In this document: in pieces, positions 41,617 through 52,935 of the stretch
Layout: the number at the start of each line of letters is the position of its first letter
Numbering within the stretch: the first letter of the stretch is position 1
From: Humulus lupulus
Lineage: Eukaryota > Streptophyta > Magnoliopsida > Rosales > Cannabaceae
Reading direction: 5' to 3'
Assembly: GCF_963169125.1 (NCBI RefSeq)
Contig: NC_084800.1
Span: forward strand, 53,304,866-53,368,865
DNA length: 64,000 nucleotides
Program-made: the position numbers and the translations under genes
Notes under the pieces: generated by a model
The model's input: only the letters and a program-made list of their open reading frames with translations
What the model was told of the DNA's origin: nothing
The model's database searches: none

Positions 41617-42058
41617 GTCAAATTTCTAGTTCAACATACTCTTGATAGATTTGATCATTTTATCACAGCTTCCAACAATGAGCATGTCATTTACGTAAAG
41701 ACAAAAATTGACATAGTCATTATCTGTTTCTTTAACATAAATTTAAGTTGATTCTCAACTTCGGTCTTATGGAGAACAAATTTCTCTATAGCCTCGGTTT
41801 TGCTTTTTAGCAAATACACATAGCAATATTAGTGCTATTATCGACAAAAGTAATAAGATACTTATTGTCTCCCCTTGTTTAAACAAATTTAAAATCACAT
41901 ACATCGCTATGTATTAATTTTTAGGGGTTCATTATTCCTTTCAATCGTTTTGAAGGATGACCTTGTTAGTTTTGCCTTAACACAGGTTTCACATTTATGA
42001 TTTTGAATCAATGTGGAATTTTGGCATGTGATTCAAGTTAATTAATCTACACAAAGTG
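41617..42058 (-). pseudogene. copia integrase/RT remnants with internal deletions
   Basis: Short pieces follow one another on the minus strand: the integrase zinc-finger end (CETCVKAKLTR), the start of the integrase core (RGDNKYLITFVDNST), a fragment near its end (RNLFSIRPKLRINLNL-like, frameshifted), then RT around the catalytic box, which reads YVNDMLIVGSCDKMI. YVDD is expected, so the first catalytic Asp is Asn. Most of integrase and RT is missing. Confidence 0.75.
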
Positions 42059-43525
42059 TCATAAATTAACATGTCCTAGTCTACCATGCCAAACATAGGA
42101 AGACTTAAGCAAGTAATAAGAAGCGTTATTAACTTTATTGATAATTGGTTTAACAACCATTACACTGAGTTTAAACAACCCATCAGTTACATAACCCCTT
42201 CCCACATACATACCACTTTTAGACAAAACAACTTTGTCTGACTCAAAAACCATACGAAATCCATGCTTGTTCAGCAGTGAACCAGACACAAGGTTTTTGC
42301 GAATATCAGGTACGTACAGTACATTGTTCAGAGTCAGCTCCTTTCCAGAAGTCATTTTCAGGATCACTTTTCCCTGACCCTCAATCTCAGACGTGGCAGA
42401 GTTTCCCATAAATAGTTTCTCTCCATTGGTCACTTGTTCAAAACATTTGAACATACTCTTGTCTGAGCATATATGTCGAGTAGAACCAGTGTCAATCAAC
42501 CACTCTCTAGGGTTGGAGTTGACCAAGTTTACTTCCGATACCATCGCTGATAGATTTATATCACCAACATCTTTGGAGAATTTATCCATCATATTCGTCT
42601 CTTCACCATGGTTCTTCTTTGGCAGTCTACAGTCCGATGACTTGTGACCTAGCTTATTACAGTTAAAGCATTTGCCAAGGAATTTGAACGGCTTTTTAGA
42701 GATTCCTCCTTTTGGTCTGAATTTAAACCCTTTATCATTGGGTTTAAAGTTCCTCTTTCCCCTAGAGTTTTGACCTTGCTCCATCAGATTGGCCTTAGCC
42801 ACATCTTGTCTTGAACTCATTTTTTCTGAATTCTTGTTGTCTTCTTCAATACGATGTCTGACAATTAAGTCTTCAATGCTCATCTGCTTTCGCTTATGCT
42901 TAAGGTAGCTCTTGAACTCCTTCCATGCAGGGGGAAGCTTTTCAATTAAAGCAGCAACTTCGAAGGTCTCACTCAGGATCATTCCCTCAGAGGAAATGTC
43001 ATGTAAGATTAATTGGAATTCCTGAGCTTGACTAATCACAGTCTTGGAATCTACCATTTTATAGTCAAGGAATCGCCCAACCACAAATTTCTTTGTGCCA
43101 GCATCCTCGGTTCTATATTTTCGGTCTAAAGACTCCCAAAGTTCCTTAGCCGTCTTCTTTGTAGAATAAACTTCATACAAAGAATTTTCTAGACCATTCA
43201 TAACAAAGTTACGACATAGAAAATCAGATTTGATCCAATCATTGACAAAGTTAATGACTTGGATATCATCCTCATTTTCTTTCAGCTTATGTTCGCTATC
43301 AGTAACGAATCGCGCAAGATTCATGGTGGTCAGATAGAACAACATCTTTTGCTGCCACCTTTTGAAATTCTGCCCATTGAATTTATCAGGTCTTTCCCCA
43401 AAGCTCAAAGGATGGCTCGTATTAACCGAGGCCGGAACCGCTTGGATATGAGCTTGAATTGCCTGAACTGGGGTCTCAGCTGACACCTCATTATTCCCGC
43501 TATTTTGGTTTGTTTCAGTTGTCAT
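42059..43525 (-). CDS. copia gag-protease with integrase N-terminus
   Basis: The 488-codon open frame starts MTTETNQNSGNNEV. The gag part (FNGQNFKRWQQKMLFYLTTM, KTAKELWESLDRKY, AALIEKLPPAWKEF) carries a zinc knuckle CFNCNKLGHKSSDC. The protease has the intact active site EWLIDTGSTRHIC. It continues into the pre-integrase domain (YVWHGRLGHVNL) and ends at a stop there. The gag-PR part is undamaged, so particle proteins might still be made. 43526-43920 is the leader, and I see no clear tRNA-complementary TGG motif next to the LTR. Confidence 0.9.
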   Translation of the reverse strand: MTTETNQNSGNNEVSAETPVQAIQAHIQAVPASVNTSHPLSFGERPDKFNGQNFKRWQQKMLFYLTTMNLARFVTDSEHKLKENEDDIQVINFVNDWIKSDFLCRNFVMNGLENSLYEVYSTKKTAKELWESLDRKYRTEDAGTKKFVVGRFLDYKMVDSKTVISQAQEFQLILHDISSEGMILSETFEVAALIEKLPPAWKEFKSYLKHKRKQMSIEDLIVRHRIEEDNKNSEKMSSRQDVAKANLMEQGQNSRGKRNFKPNDKGFKFRPKGGISKKPFKFLGKCFNCNKLGHKSSDCRLPKKNHGEETNMMDKFSKDVGDINLSAMVSEVNLVNSNPREWLIDTGSTRHICSDKSMFKCFEQVTNGEKLFMGNSATSEIEGQGKVILKMTSGKELTLNNVLYVPDIRKNLVSGSLLNKHGFRMVFESDKVVLSKSGMYVGRGYVTDGLFKLSVMVVKPIINKVNNASYYLLKSSYVWHGRLGHVNL

Positions 43526-43920
43526 TTTTTGAAATCACAAAACCAACAATGTTATTTTCCTGACACCGGAAAATTATACGGGTTTGCTTAGATCAAACTT
43601 AAAGAAAAATTCTTAGGTTAGCCTGGAAGGGTTAAAAACCCAACCATTCGTGGTCTAGCCTCTCGTAGAATATTTCTTTGAGTATTTATCCAGCCTCAAA
43701 TATCTCTACTAGATAATTTCCAAAGAATACTAGAAGAAGGGTCTAGCCCCTGCCTCAGCAGTCTAGTTTCTTTGAAAATATTCAGTTCCCAGAACTTCTC
43801 TAGTGAGATTTAAGTTCAAACGAACTTTTCACAATAACAATATCTTTCAACATATAGATTTAGAAATATCACTATAGATATATTCAAATATTATATTTAA
43901 ACAATAATCTGTTTTAAGAT

Positions 43921-44594
43921 TGTTAGACAAAACATATCTTATATAATACTTGAATAAACACAATATGATAAAAACAATAATTATATCTATATCTACTAAA
44001 ATTAAAGATACATAAATATTATAAATATAAATAACTTATAATATATATAACAATATTATAATTATAAATAACTTATAATAAATAACTTATAATATATATA
44101 TATATAACAACATAATATATATACCAATATAATATTATAATTATAAATAACTTATAATATATAACAATATTATAATTATAAATAATATAATATAAATAAC
44201 TTATAATATATATATAACACCATAATATATATAACAATATAATATTATAATTATAAATAACTTATAATATATATAACTATATTATAATTATAAATAACTT
44301 ATAATTTATATAACAATGATATAAAAGCCGAGACCTGTGTAAGACACAGTTTCTTTAAAAGAGATTCGCCGCCTCTACGAGATTTCGACAACAAGTAACT
44401 CAATTACTTCGCCGAACCAAATATACCCAAACTCTATCACTATAAAACATATAACTAAAATCATAATATAAATATAATATCATAATATAAATATAATTAT
44501 ATACCTTAAAATAAGGAATTTTGATGTACTTTAAACAACAAGGCTATACTCCATTATATCTCAAAGCTTTTTTTCATTCAAATAATATCCAACA
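43921..44594 (-). repeat. 5' LTR of the copia element
   Basis: Same AT-rich mosaic as the left LTR, with few substitutions but several length changes in the TATA-rich words and a deletion of about 50 bases near 44560. It ends ATATCCAACA followed by the second AAAAC, after which the glycosyltransferase frame resumes. Confidence 0.9.
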
Positions 44595-45874
44595 AAAACC
44601 TCCGTCGTCTCCCAAACCACATAGTTCCCTCAAATCTTTCCCATCTCATAACTTTGGTGGAGCTGCCTTTGCCATCTGTGGACGGCTTACCGGACGGGGC
44701 CGAGTCAACCGCCGACTTACCCATTCACAAAGTCCCCTTCCTCAAGAAAGCCTTCGACGGGCTCCAACCAGGTTTGACTAAGTTCCTAGAAGACTCGGGC
44801 CATGACATTACTTGGATCGTGCACGACTTCGCTTGTTACTGGCTACCTCCAGTCGCGAGTCGACTCGGGATCAAGTCGATTTTCTTTTCCATATACAACG
44901 CTACAACGATGGCATTTGTGTTACCGCCGTCGGATTTAGTGAGCGATTACCGCAACCGACCAGAGGACTTCACGACGGTTCCAAAGTGGTGGAAGGATAT
45001 GCCTTACGAGGCCGCTTATAGGTTGCACGAGATGGAGTCCCACTGGGACTGCATGGACTCGGACGTGTCGGATTTTCAGCGGTTAAAGGAGGTGATTCGG
45101 GGTTGCCATATCTTACTCGTCCGGACTTGCCCCGAGTTCGAATCCGACTCACTTAGTCTGCTCAAGCATCTACACAAGAAGCCTGTTCTTCCTATTGGGC
45201 TGTTGCCACCGTCAGAATCTCGCGAGGTTGGAGACGAGAGATGGGAGGTTCTGAAACAGTGGCTAGAATGCAAAAAAGTTAACTCCGTGGTTTACATTGC
45301 CTTCGGTTCGGAGTTGAGTCTGACTCGAGAATGGATGCACGAGTTAGCTTATGGGATAGAGAAATCTGGGTTGCCCTTTATTTGGGTGATTAAAGATCGC
45401 CCGTTGGTGGAAGGGCAATTGGGTTCGGACATAATTCCATGTGGGTTTGAAAGCCGGGTCTCGGATCGAGGTGTGGTGTGGAGGGGTTGGGCGTCCCAAA
45501 TGAGGATCTTGGCTCACCCTTCGGTTGGCGGGTTCTTGACTCACTGCGGTTGGAGTTCGGTGGTCGAGGGACTCGTGCTCGGGCGGGGGTTGATTCTGTT
45601 TCCCGGTGGAAGCTCAGATATGGGGTTGAATGCGAGGTTGTTTCACAACATGGGATTCGGGTTGGAAATTCCCCAGGATGATAGAAACGGGTCGTTTACT
45701 AGTGACTCGGTGGCTGAGTCAATTCGGCGAGTCATGGTGGACGAGGAAGGAGAGCCACTCAGAGCTAAGTCACGTGAGATGAAGGAGATATTTGGCAATC
45801 TGGAACTGCAGAACAAGTACTCGAACGAGTTCAATGAGTTCCTGGTAAGAGATAGTACTGAGTCGTCCCAATGA

Positions 45875-46745
45875 TTTTTAATTCGGATTTGTTGTGTTCG
45901 TAAGCGTGGTTGTTTATTTTTTTAAAGAGAATAAAGTAAGATTGTATTAATAAACTGAGTCATGCAATACAATCTTTGGATGAATAAAGCAACTCTTTTT
46001 TAAAGCATGTGATTGGTTTAAAAGAAAAGTTGCAATTTTTTAAATAAGACTTGATTGTATACTAAGAAAATCCTATACTGACATCACCACTTAAACAACA
46101 TATATTTGTTTTTCCATTTATCTCTCGTAAAATAAACGTGTACTTGTTGGACAGTGGAAGCATTTTCCGACCACCTTCTTCTATGAAATAGCATAAATGA
46201 TCGCATGGTGGTAGCTGGGTTGGACCTTATCTCGTCCTCTTTATGCATTCAAAGAGTCCACAGCCTTAACTACTGTATATATAAACAAATCATCACACAC
46301 ACTTATATATATTTATTATTACTCTTAACTATATATATATATATAAGCCATTTCTAGAGAGAGAGTGGCCAACACCACAAAGAAGAATAAAGCAACGTCT
46401 GCTAACGTAACCCCAATTCTAGAGAGAGAGAATGAAGAATTTTGAAAAGAGAGAAAAAATAGAGCAATATTAGCTAGAGAGAGAAAGATGGAATAATGCT
46501 CTGTTTTTTATAGACTTGAGTCTTCAATATATATATATATATATATATTTAAATGCATCTTAAGTGAACATTGTAATTTGTGTGAAATTTGTTGTATCTT
46601 AAGTGAATATTATCCCAAAACACAAGACAGAAAGGTGGTTATTGCCATTATTGCCGAACCATGTCCATGGGGTTCATGAATTCATTCCTTAACGGCAATG
46701 AAGATCTCATCTGTGGCCTGAGGAAATTGCATGAGTATTAGTGTA
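45875..46745 (+). other. Sequence downstream of the glycosyltransferase
   Basis: 3' flank without a convincing gene. It has an AT microsatellite at 46331-46346 and another near 46528-46550, and several GAGAGAGAG runs between 46360 and 46490. A TATA-like ATATATAAGCC at about 46338 precedes the GA-rich leader-like stretch, but no ORF follows on the plus strand. Confidence 0.35.
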
Positions 46746-47334
46746 TTATAATTTGTTTAATATATATATATACACATATATATAGTTAAAAGTGATAATA
46801 TATATGGTGGACCTGCAAAAAGCACTCATCTTCAAACTTGGCTTTCGTCGTGGCTGGTCTTGGGTGGTTTCCTTTGGGATGATTTGCTCTTCATCGGAGT
46901 TCTCAGATTCACTAGTCAAATGAATTAAAATTTCGTTAGCTGGTTCCGTGAGTGCGTTGGCAATAACATTAAAAAATTGAGTCAAAAAATACAATACATA
47001 CACCCCTATTCTAACAAGGACCCCTTAAAAAGAAAATAAGAAAAACGAGTCGCGGTGCTGCGGGCTTTTCTTACGCCCGCACCAAACAAATATCCTACAA
47101 TCTTTCACCAAACAAAACAATTGAAGAGTAAAAAAGCAAGACTATGAGCTATGATTTACCTTTAAAAATACAACAAATCTCTAAAACTTTTCTTGATATC
47201 AGCTACAATATCACCCAACGGACTAAGATTTTGTTCTGAGTTCTGAGTCACTGACTGCCTGTAATGAGTCCGTAAAACTCAACTTTCTCGTGAGCGTGAT
47301 TGTTAAAAGTTGTACATTTATAGCCACTTTTGTA
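46746..47334 (-). other. Possible small minus-strand transcription unit, unrecognised
   Basis: The minus strand has GGCTATAAATGTACAAC (TATA box, 47318-47334), a possible donor AAAG/GTAAAT near 47160, and an acidic open frame at 47003-46746 (LIHLTSESENSDEEQIIPKE). A possible splice pair lies between TTTTTGCAG/GTCCACC near 46815 and TTTCCTCAG near 46720. Codon choice does not let me settle the frame, and I recognise no family. It may be a gene fragment or a non-coding transcript. Confidence 0.2.
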
Positions 47335-47419
47335 CAGCTTTGACAAAATCTAGAAGATGATTTCTAGAAAAATTGTACAATAAAGGTGAAGGTTTTTGGC
47401 AAACTCTCTAAACAGTGAG

Positions 47420-48269
47420 AAAGCAGTTATTTTTAAATATTTTTTATTTTTAAATTTATATTAGCAAATCAGATTTTTTTTAATATTTAATATAAATTTT
47501 ATTATACACTATAATATTATTTTTCCATCTCATAATAATTTTAATTTACAATTTATCAAACACATATTAATTTCATGAAAAAAAAAATTGAAAACATAAA
47601 AAGTGTAGGGTTTGTTTGGTAAAATTTTTGTTTTTGAATTTTTTAAACACAAAAATATAAATATTATTTTATTTTTGTTTTTTGATTTTTAAAAAATAAA
47701 GATATGTTTGGTAACCATTTTTGTTTTTTGTTTTTAAAAACAAAAAATAATAAACTCGTTTGATAACTTTTATTTTTATTTTTTGTTTAACAATATGAAG
47801 CGTTGATTTGAAGAAAAGAAGAAGAAAAAAAGAAAGGAAAAATTGAAAACTGTTTAAAAAAAAATTGAAAGTGAAAAAATTATATTTTTAAAATTTAAAA
47901 AAATAGAAAATACAATTAATATTACCGAACATGATTTTGGATTTTGTTTTCATATTTTTAATCAAATAAATAGAAAACTGTTTTATTAAATGTTACCGAA
48001 CGCTACCGTAATGCTTCGAAATTTTACTTAGTTATATAATATTATCTTATGCTATGGTATTTTAAGTTTCGTGATATTAGTTCAAGCTAGGAATTATTTG
48101 GAAACTCGTAAAGCTAGTTATGAATTTTATAAGTTTAGTCTATAGTTTAGAAATATTAATTTTATCATAAGGTTTAATTAATGTAGTTGGTCCTAAAAAT
48201 ATTATTTATTGTAACCTAAGACTTAAATAGAATAATTAAGAATGTGACATTTGTCACATGTATATTTAT
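47420..48269. other. AT-rich non-coding DNA left of copy 3
   Basis: Homopolymer-rich sequence with repeated TTTGTTTTTTG and TGTTTGGTAA words near 47610-47760. No ORF, TSD or family recognised. Confidence 0.4.
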
Positions 48270-48274
48270 TAATG

Positions 48275-49074
48275 TGTTGACGCCGTTTTTCGTCAATAGT
48301 GAAAAAAGAACACAAAAACAATAAGTAGTTATGGCTAGAAAAATACGATAAAACAAATGGGATTTTTTACGTGGTTCAACAGCAGTTAACTCTGCTTAGT
48401 CCACGAGTCTTTGTTATTAGAACTTAAGATGATTTCTGGAAATTCTTCAACAATGAATTCTCCAGAGTTTCTCCCAAGATCACAAAAATTCGGCCATTTA
48501 TAATGGTGCAAATCTTCTCTATTTATAGAGGAGATTTCAGAATACTATCCCACACATTTCGGAAAGTTATTCTGTATATGTAAATAAATTTAATGGCATT
48601 AAAAGCCTGTATCTCCTATATACAAGGAAACGTCCCCTGAAGATCAGGGGGAGTATAATTGAATAATAAATACCCCTTTATTATAGGGGATTTACAACAA
48701 TGAATGTAGACCGCGTCTCTCCAAAATGACTCACTATGGTATTCAAAGTTATCAATCTACATCGTCAGTGCCGTGCCCACCCATGTCTCTTAATGACTTT
48801 CGAGCTGTAGCATTTTCCCCGAGATCATGTGGCTTCGAGCTCATACTTATGTCAGGCTCGGAGCCCCAGATCCTAGGTCATCCGAGAACAGACGTACTTC
48901 GATGTCTGCCTTTCGAGCTTGTGAGGATTTCGAGGCTACCATCTTCGAGGTTGCCCCTACTTTGTAGGTTCGATGCCTAGGTGGCGGACATGTGCTCCAG
49001 ACATTACAAGCCCATTCCTGACAAATCCAGCTTTCGAGATCATAATTCTTAAGGCTCGAAATCTGGGTGTAACA
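48275..49074 (-). repeat. 3' LTR of copy 3
   Basis: Plus-strand ends are TGTTGACGCCG and GGGTGTAACA, with TAATG outside. The minus-strand TATA box TATAAATAGAG lies in TCTCTATTTATAGAGGAG near 48515. ORFs over 48726-49248 recur in the other LTR and are not genes. Confidence 0.92.
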
Positions 49075-49091
49075 TTTTGCCCTCTCAAAAG
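49075..49091 (-). other. Polypurine tract of copy 3
   Basis: The minus strand reads CTTTTGAGAGGGCAAAA against the LTR end, a weakened form of the copy 2 PPT. Confidence 0.75.
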
Positions 49092-49348
49092 TATTTATTC
49101 GAATCATATGAGAATGAAACTTTTGAACTACTATCTTCGGGAACCGCACCGTCACACATACTTGAGGGTGGACACGTGTCAGTCGGGTATTGCTCATCCA
49201 AGGTACTCGAGTACCTTGGAAATCCGCCCACGATCGTTCGCCTGCCACCTTTTCGGTGCCATCTTGTCATTTGTCCCTGGCCGTCAGATTTTATAAGGAT
49301 TCTGGCCAATGGCTCAGATTAATCCCTTTTTACCACTTTTTACTATCT

Positions 49349-49561
49349 ATATATAAGGCCCTGGTCATCTTCTTCCTCTTATTTTATGCTCATCAGAGAA
49401 AAAAGAAAAGAGACAAAACCAGAAGCCATCCGAGAGAGCTTTTTGCTTTTGCATGTTCTCCCAGCCAAAGAAACAAAGGACCGCCAGTTTGTTCGAGACC
49501 GTAAGGTTATACCTGCAGCCTCTCCTTCAATCAACGATTTCTCTGCAATCGCCATCATTGT
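49349..49561 (+). promoter_or_regulatory. TATA box and leader of the copy 3 antisense gene
   Basis: TATATATAAGGCCC at about 49349 precedes a leader of about 180 bases that ends at the donor ATTGT/GTAAGT (49562). The intron runs to TTTCTTGCTAG at 50085, with the ATG immediately after. Copy 2 has the same layout at 6502-7253. Confidence 0.6.
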
Positions 49562-50085
49562 GTAAGTATTTGATGACCTTTTTGTTTTCCTTTATGCCGG
49601 TTTCTGTCTGTGTTCTTTTATTTTTGAAAAAGGACTGGTTTATTTTTTAGTTTGACATGCTAGGAGGCTCTGGCCGATAGGCATTTAAGTTTAAGTCTCT
49701 ACGCTAGGTTTAAGTCACTGGTTCTAAATCCAGTTTTGATGTAGAACAAGGTCAAACAAGGTCTCTTTTTTCTGGCTTTTCAAAATTTAAAAGACATATC
49801 TTGCACACCAAGATATCGGGTACAAAATCTTGGTTTTAAAGAATGCACGATACCCAAGACTACCATTTCTGAATAACCGTCACCCTTTTTCCCTGATATT
49901 TCGGGATTCTAAAAAATTAGATCCACTCCCCTCCTTTTTCTCGTAGAATACACGTTCTGACCCTTAATCGGGTCTCCAGGATCGAGCTCGTTTCGTACCC
50001 AAGCACTGTCCGAGCTTGTCTTGCCAAGCTCGTAATTCTTGATTCCTTGCATGCATGGCCCTCACCATTTTTTCTTTCTTGCTAG

Positions 50086-52935
50086 ATGTCACAGAATCTG
50101 GAGAGACGGTGGGGGTCGTTGTTGGCAATTTCGTATTCGCCAAAAACTCCGAGCCCAGAATCTCTGTTTGCTCGGAACCATCGTCTGATTCGTGAATACG
50201 ATCTCTCGCGCGAACAGGAAGAAACCCGAGCTCACTATCGCCGCCAAATCGTCGAGGTCATAGAAAAGAAGAGGAGAATCCTTCGAGAAGCTCTTTATCC
50301 GGAAACTGATTCAGGGCCCAGGCCGATCCCCCTCGACCCTAGGTTAAAAGTGACCATCGCGTACAACCCAGGAGAGCTCCAATTCTCACTGATGGGGGAG
50401 CCTTCTACCTCGCAGCCACGGAGGGAGTTCTTTGAGGCTGAGCACTACTGGAGCTCGGTAACCTTGACAGATCAAATAAACGATCTCCTGGCCTTTCACG
50501 GCCTCAGACTGTCAAGCTCCTTAAGGTGTCGAGCCCCTACTTCCAGCGAGCGAAGCTGCCATGCCCCAGGAGATGGAAATCCTGATAACAAGCTGAGGTG
50601 CGTGGCTTGGAGCCAAGAGCATATGAAGGCAGGAACGTTACTGCCTTTGAAGTCTTTCTTCAAGGACTTCACAAACTTTGTTGGGTTGGCTCCATTCCAG
50701 CTCAACACTAATTCTTACAGGGTTCTGTCTGCCCTGAAGTCGTTGTACCACGAGTTAAAGTGGGAAGGACCCACGCCAGAAGAGATCTTGTATCTCTTTT
50801 GTTTGAAAAGCAATCCCTCCCGAGCTCGGGGAGGGGACGGCTTCTACTATCTTTCGAGCTACCCCAAGGAGAAAAAGGTGTTCGAGGATCTTCCCAACCA
50901 TCCTCCTGACTTTAAGAAGGCCTTCTTCTGGACAGATGGCCTGTCCCCGTCTCGTACTATTCATTCAGACGGATTCGTAAGTACCCCAACCCTCTTTATC
51001 TCTGCGCTCGGACTTTTGTCTGTAGGCTCCTACTTAGTTGAAATGTGTTTTATTTTCCAGCCAACTATCATCGTCCTACTCCCACTGATGTGATGAAGGA
51101 GCATAGAGAGGCTCTTCTCCAACTCCCTTATAGCAGGAGGTCTCTCTCATATCTTTTGCATGAGAGTAAGCTCCAAGCTTGCGGGCTTTTGGGAGATGGC
51201 CAGTCCACCTCGGATTGGTCCAACAAAAAGTACGACCTCTGGGAGCTCGTGCCTTTGCCAACAGGCATCCTCCCTCCAAGGAGAGAGGCGAGGCCCCCAC
51301 CTCTAGTTCACCGACGGAGCCCGCAGTCGGGGAACGAGGCCAACGACGAAGCCTCGAGCTCGGGCTCGGATGATCAAGGTACAGTCATCCTAAGCTCGAA
51401 AATGTGGTCCCCCACCCTATTAAAACACAAACCCGATAGGTTAGTATTATGCAAGGACAATAGGGACCATTTCTATATATGGACTTGGGTAGATGATCAG
51501 GTTCATAGGTTTGATAGTTGGCTCGGGAAGTATGACACTATGTACAGTCTGAAGGAGGTGTGGGACGAAATAGCCGTCCAATATGGGACCAATGACTATA
51601 GGGACCTTTCGAGGTTGACATCCACATATAGGGAAGGTACTCTCCGCGCCTCTTCTGAAGATGGGGGAATTTCATGGTCTCCGAGCTCAAGCTCGGGGGA
51701 GAATTCTAGTTCGGTCTTTCTCCACTTGGTTTTTTTTTTATATCTTCCAAGTTTGATAGCACTATGCTTAACCTCGATTGGAACTGTGCAGGTGCTATGG
51801 ATTCCGACCTCGACAATATCCTCGAGAATGGCGGTGCCAAGAGGAGCAAACGCCCCAGGGGGTCGCGAAAGGTTGACCGACCTGCCAAGGTCCTTAAGAG
51901 GACCGAAAAGACACCTCCTCCCCCAACTCCGCCTGCCACGAGTTCCACTGTGGTGCCGACCTCACAGGTTGGTGCCTTCGTTATGGCCGAGCCTCAACCT
52001 CCTGTAGTGGTTCACCCGACACTCGGTCCACCTCCCAAAAAGCCTTCTGCTTCTCTAACTCACAAGCTGTCAGCTTCTACTCATGTTGAGGAGTATGTAA
52101 TTGACAATGCTGCTGGATCCCATGGGGCTACGCTGGCTTCGGACATCTTGTCCCGAGTGGGCCAGAGTTTTAGCAGTTTCGACGCTCCACAATGGCAATT
52201 TTTGAACAACGCCCGAGACTGCACCGCCTTCTACGAGAAGAGTATCGAGCTTGCCGCCGCAGTAACTTTTCTTCCCCCCTTTTATTTTTCTTTGTTATAT
52301 TTATAGACGGTCCGAGTGTTAATGATGCTTTTTTTTTTTGTCAGACTCTTGCTGTTTCTGCCCAGCTCAACTATAAGTTGAACAACGAGATCCATTCGAG
52401 CAAGTCCTATGCTCAGGAGGGGAAGGATCTTCAACTCAAAGTGAGTGATGACCTGAAGGCAACAAATGCAAAGCTTGAGGCAGGAGCCGAGGAGCTTAAG
52501 GCCAAGGCATCCGAGCTTGAGAAGCTGAATGCTAGGCTCGCGGAGCTTGAGAAAGAGAATGCCAGGCTCGTGGAGCTTGAGAAGGAGAACACTCGACTCC
52601 AAGAGGCTGACAAAAAGCTCGAAGAAGACAAGTCCGCCACTTTTGATATAATTGAGGGTGAAAAGGCTCGCCTCCTTGCCGAGTATAAAGAGAAGAAGGA
52701 CCAGGCGGTTGATTTGGCCATGTACAAAATGTGGGCCAATAATGAAGACCTCGATACCAGCTTCCTAGGTCCTCTTGAGGCAAAGCTCCTTGATAAGTGG
52801 AATGCTCGGCTTGAGGTGGAGGAAGCTGCTCGGGAGGCCGCTAAGGAGGCCGCTCAGAAGGATAGTCATGCTATTCGTCCTGAGGGGTCTAATGCCACTG
52901 ATGTTGAGAAGGCCAAGGAGACTGCTCCTTCTTAA
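50086..52935 (+). CDS. Antisense gene of copy 3: four-exon coiled-coil protein, one frameshift
   Basis: Exons are 50086-50976, 51061-51708, 51791-52261 and 52345-52935 (about 866 residues). Introns of 80-90 bases have GT-AG ends. Exon 1 carries the conserved domain (GEPSTSQPRREFFEAEHYW, AWSQEHMKAGTLLPLKSFF, FVGLAPFQLNTNSYRVL, PTPEEILYLFCLKSNPSRA). Exon 2 has a conserved block (FYIWTWVDDQVHRFDSWLGK, YDTMYSLKEVWDEIA). Exon 3 is Pro-rich with a basic patch (RSKRPRGSRKVDRPAK) and a second block (GATLASDILSRVGQSF). Exon 4 is a coiled coil (ELEKLNARLAELEKENARL) ending with MYKMWANNEDLDTSFLGPLE. Compared with copy 2, exon 1 lacks one base near 50950, so exon 1 and exon 2 are out of phase. Function unknown. 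Confidence 0.68.

Larger units (their letters stand above)
39844..44594 (-). mobile_element. Ty1/copia retrotransposon, internally deleted, inside the glycosyltransferase gene
   Basis: LTRs at 39844-40581 (738 bp) and 43921-44594 (674 bp) are flanked by AAAAC (39839-39843 and 44595-44599). The coding part reads on the minus strand: gag, protease and integrase N-terminus, then a collapsed remnant of integrase and RT, then the RNase H end. Domain order (integrase before RT/RNase H) marks it as copia; gag and protease wording is like Tnt1-94-type elements. The element cannot move by itself. Confidence 0.92.
39697..45874 (+). pseudogene. Family-1 UDP-glycosyltransferase (UGT91-like) split by a copia insertion
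   Basis: The first part, 39697-39843, encodes 49 residues ([20 protein letters not shown], then [14 protein letters not shown]...STPKN) with the catalytic His at about 23. After the copia element and one TSD copy, the same frame resumes at 44600 and runs to TGA at 45872-45874, total about 473 residues, a normal family length. The catalytic-dyad Asp region (HDFACYWLPPV, about residue 123) and the C-terminal PSPG sugar-donor box (about 343-388: GWASQ, LAHPSVGGFLTHCGWSS, VEG) are present. The usual final Asp-Gln reads Asp-Met (SSDMGLNARL). Family knowledge: UGT91 enzymes often add rhamnose or glucose to an existing sugar on flavonoids or saponins. The substrate cannot be told here. No frameshift or stop exists apart from the insertion, so loss looks recent. 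Confidence 0.85.

Noticed and set aside
39844..44594. The copia element acting as an intron of a working glycosyltransferase
   Set aside because: Its ends are TG...CA with a target duplication, not GT-AG splice sites, and splicing would have to be exact to remove one TSD copy; no sequence evidence supports that.
44521..44781. 86-codon plus-strand ORF across the copia/glycosyltransferase junction
   Set aside because: It is out of frame with the glycosyltransferase and begins in the LTR.
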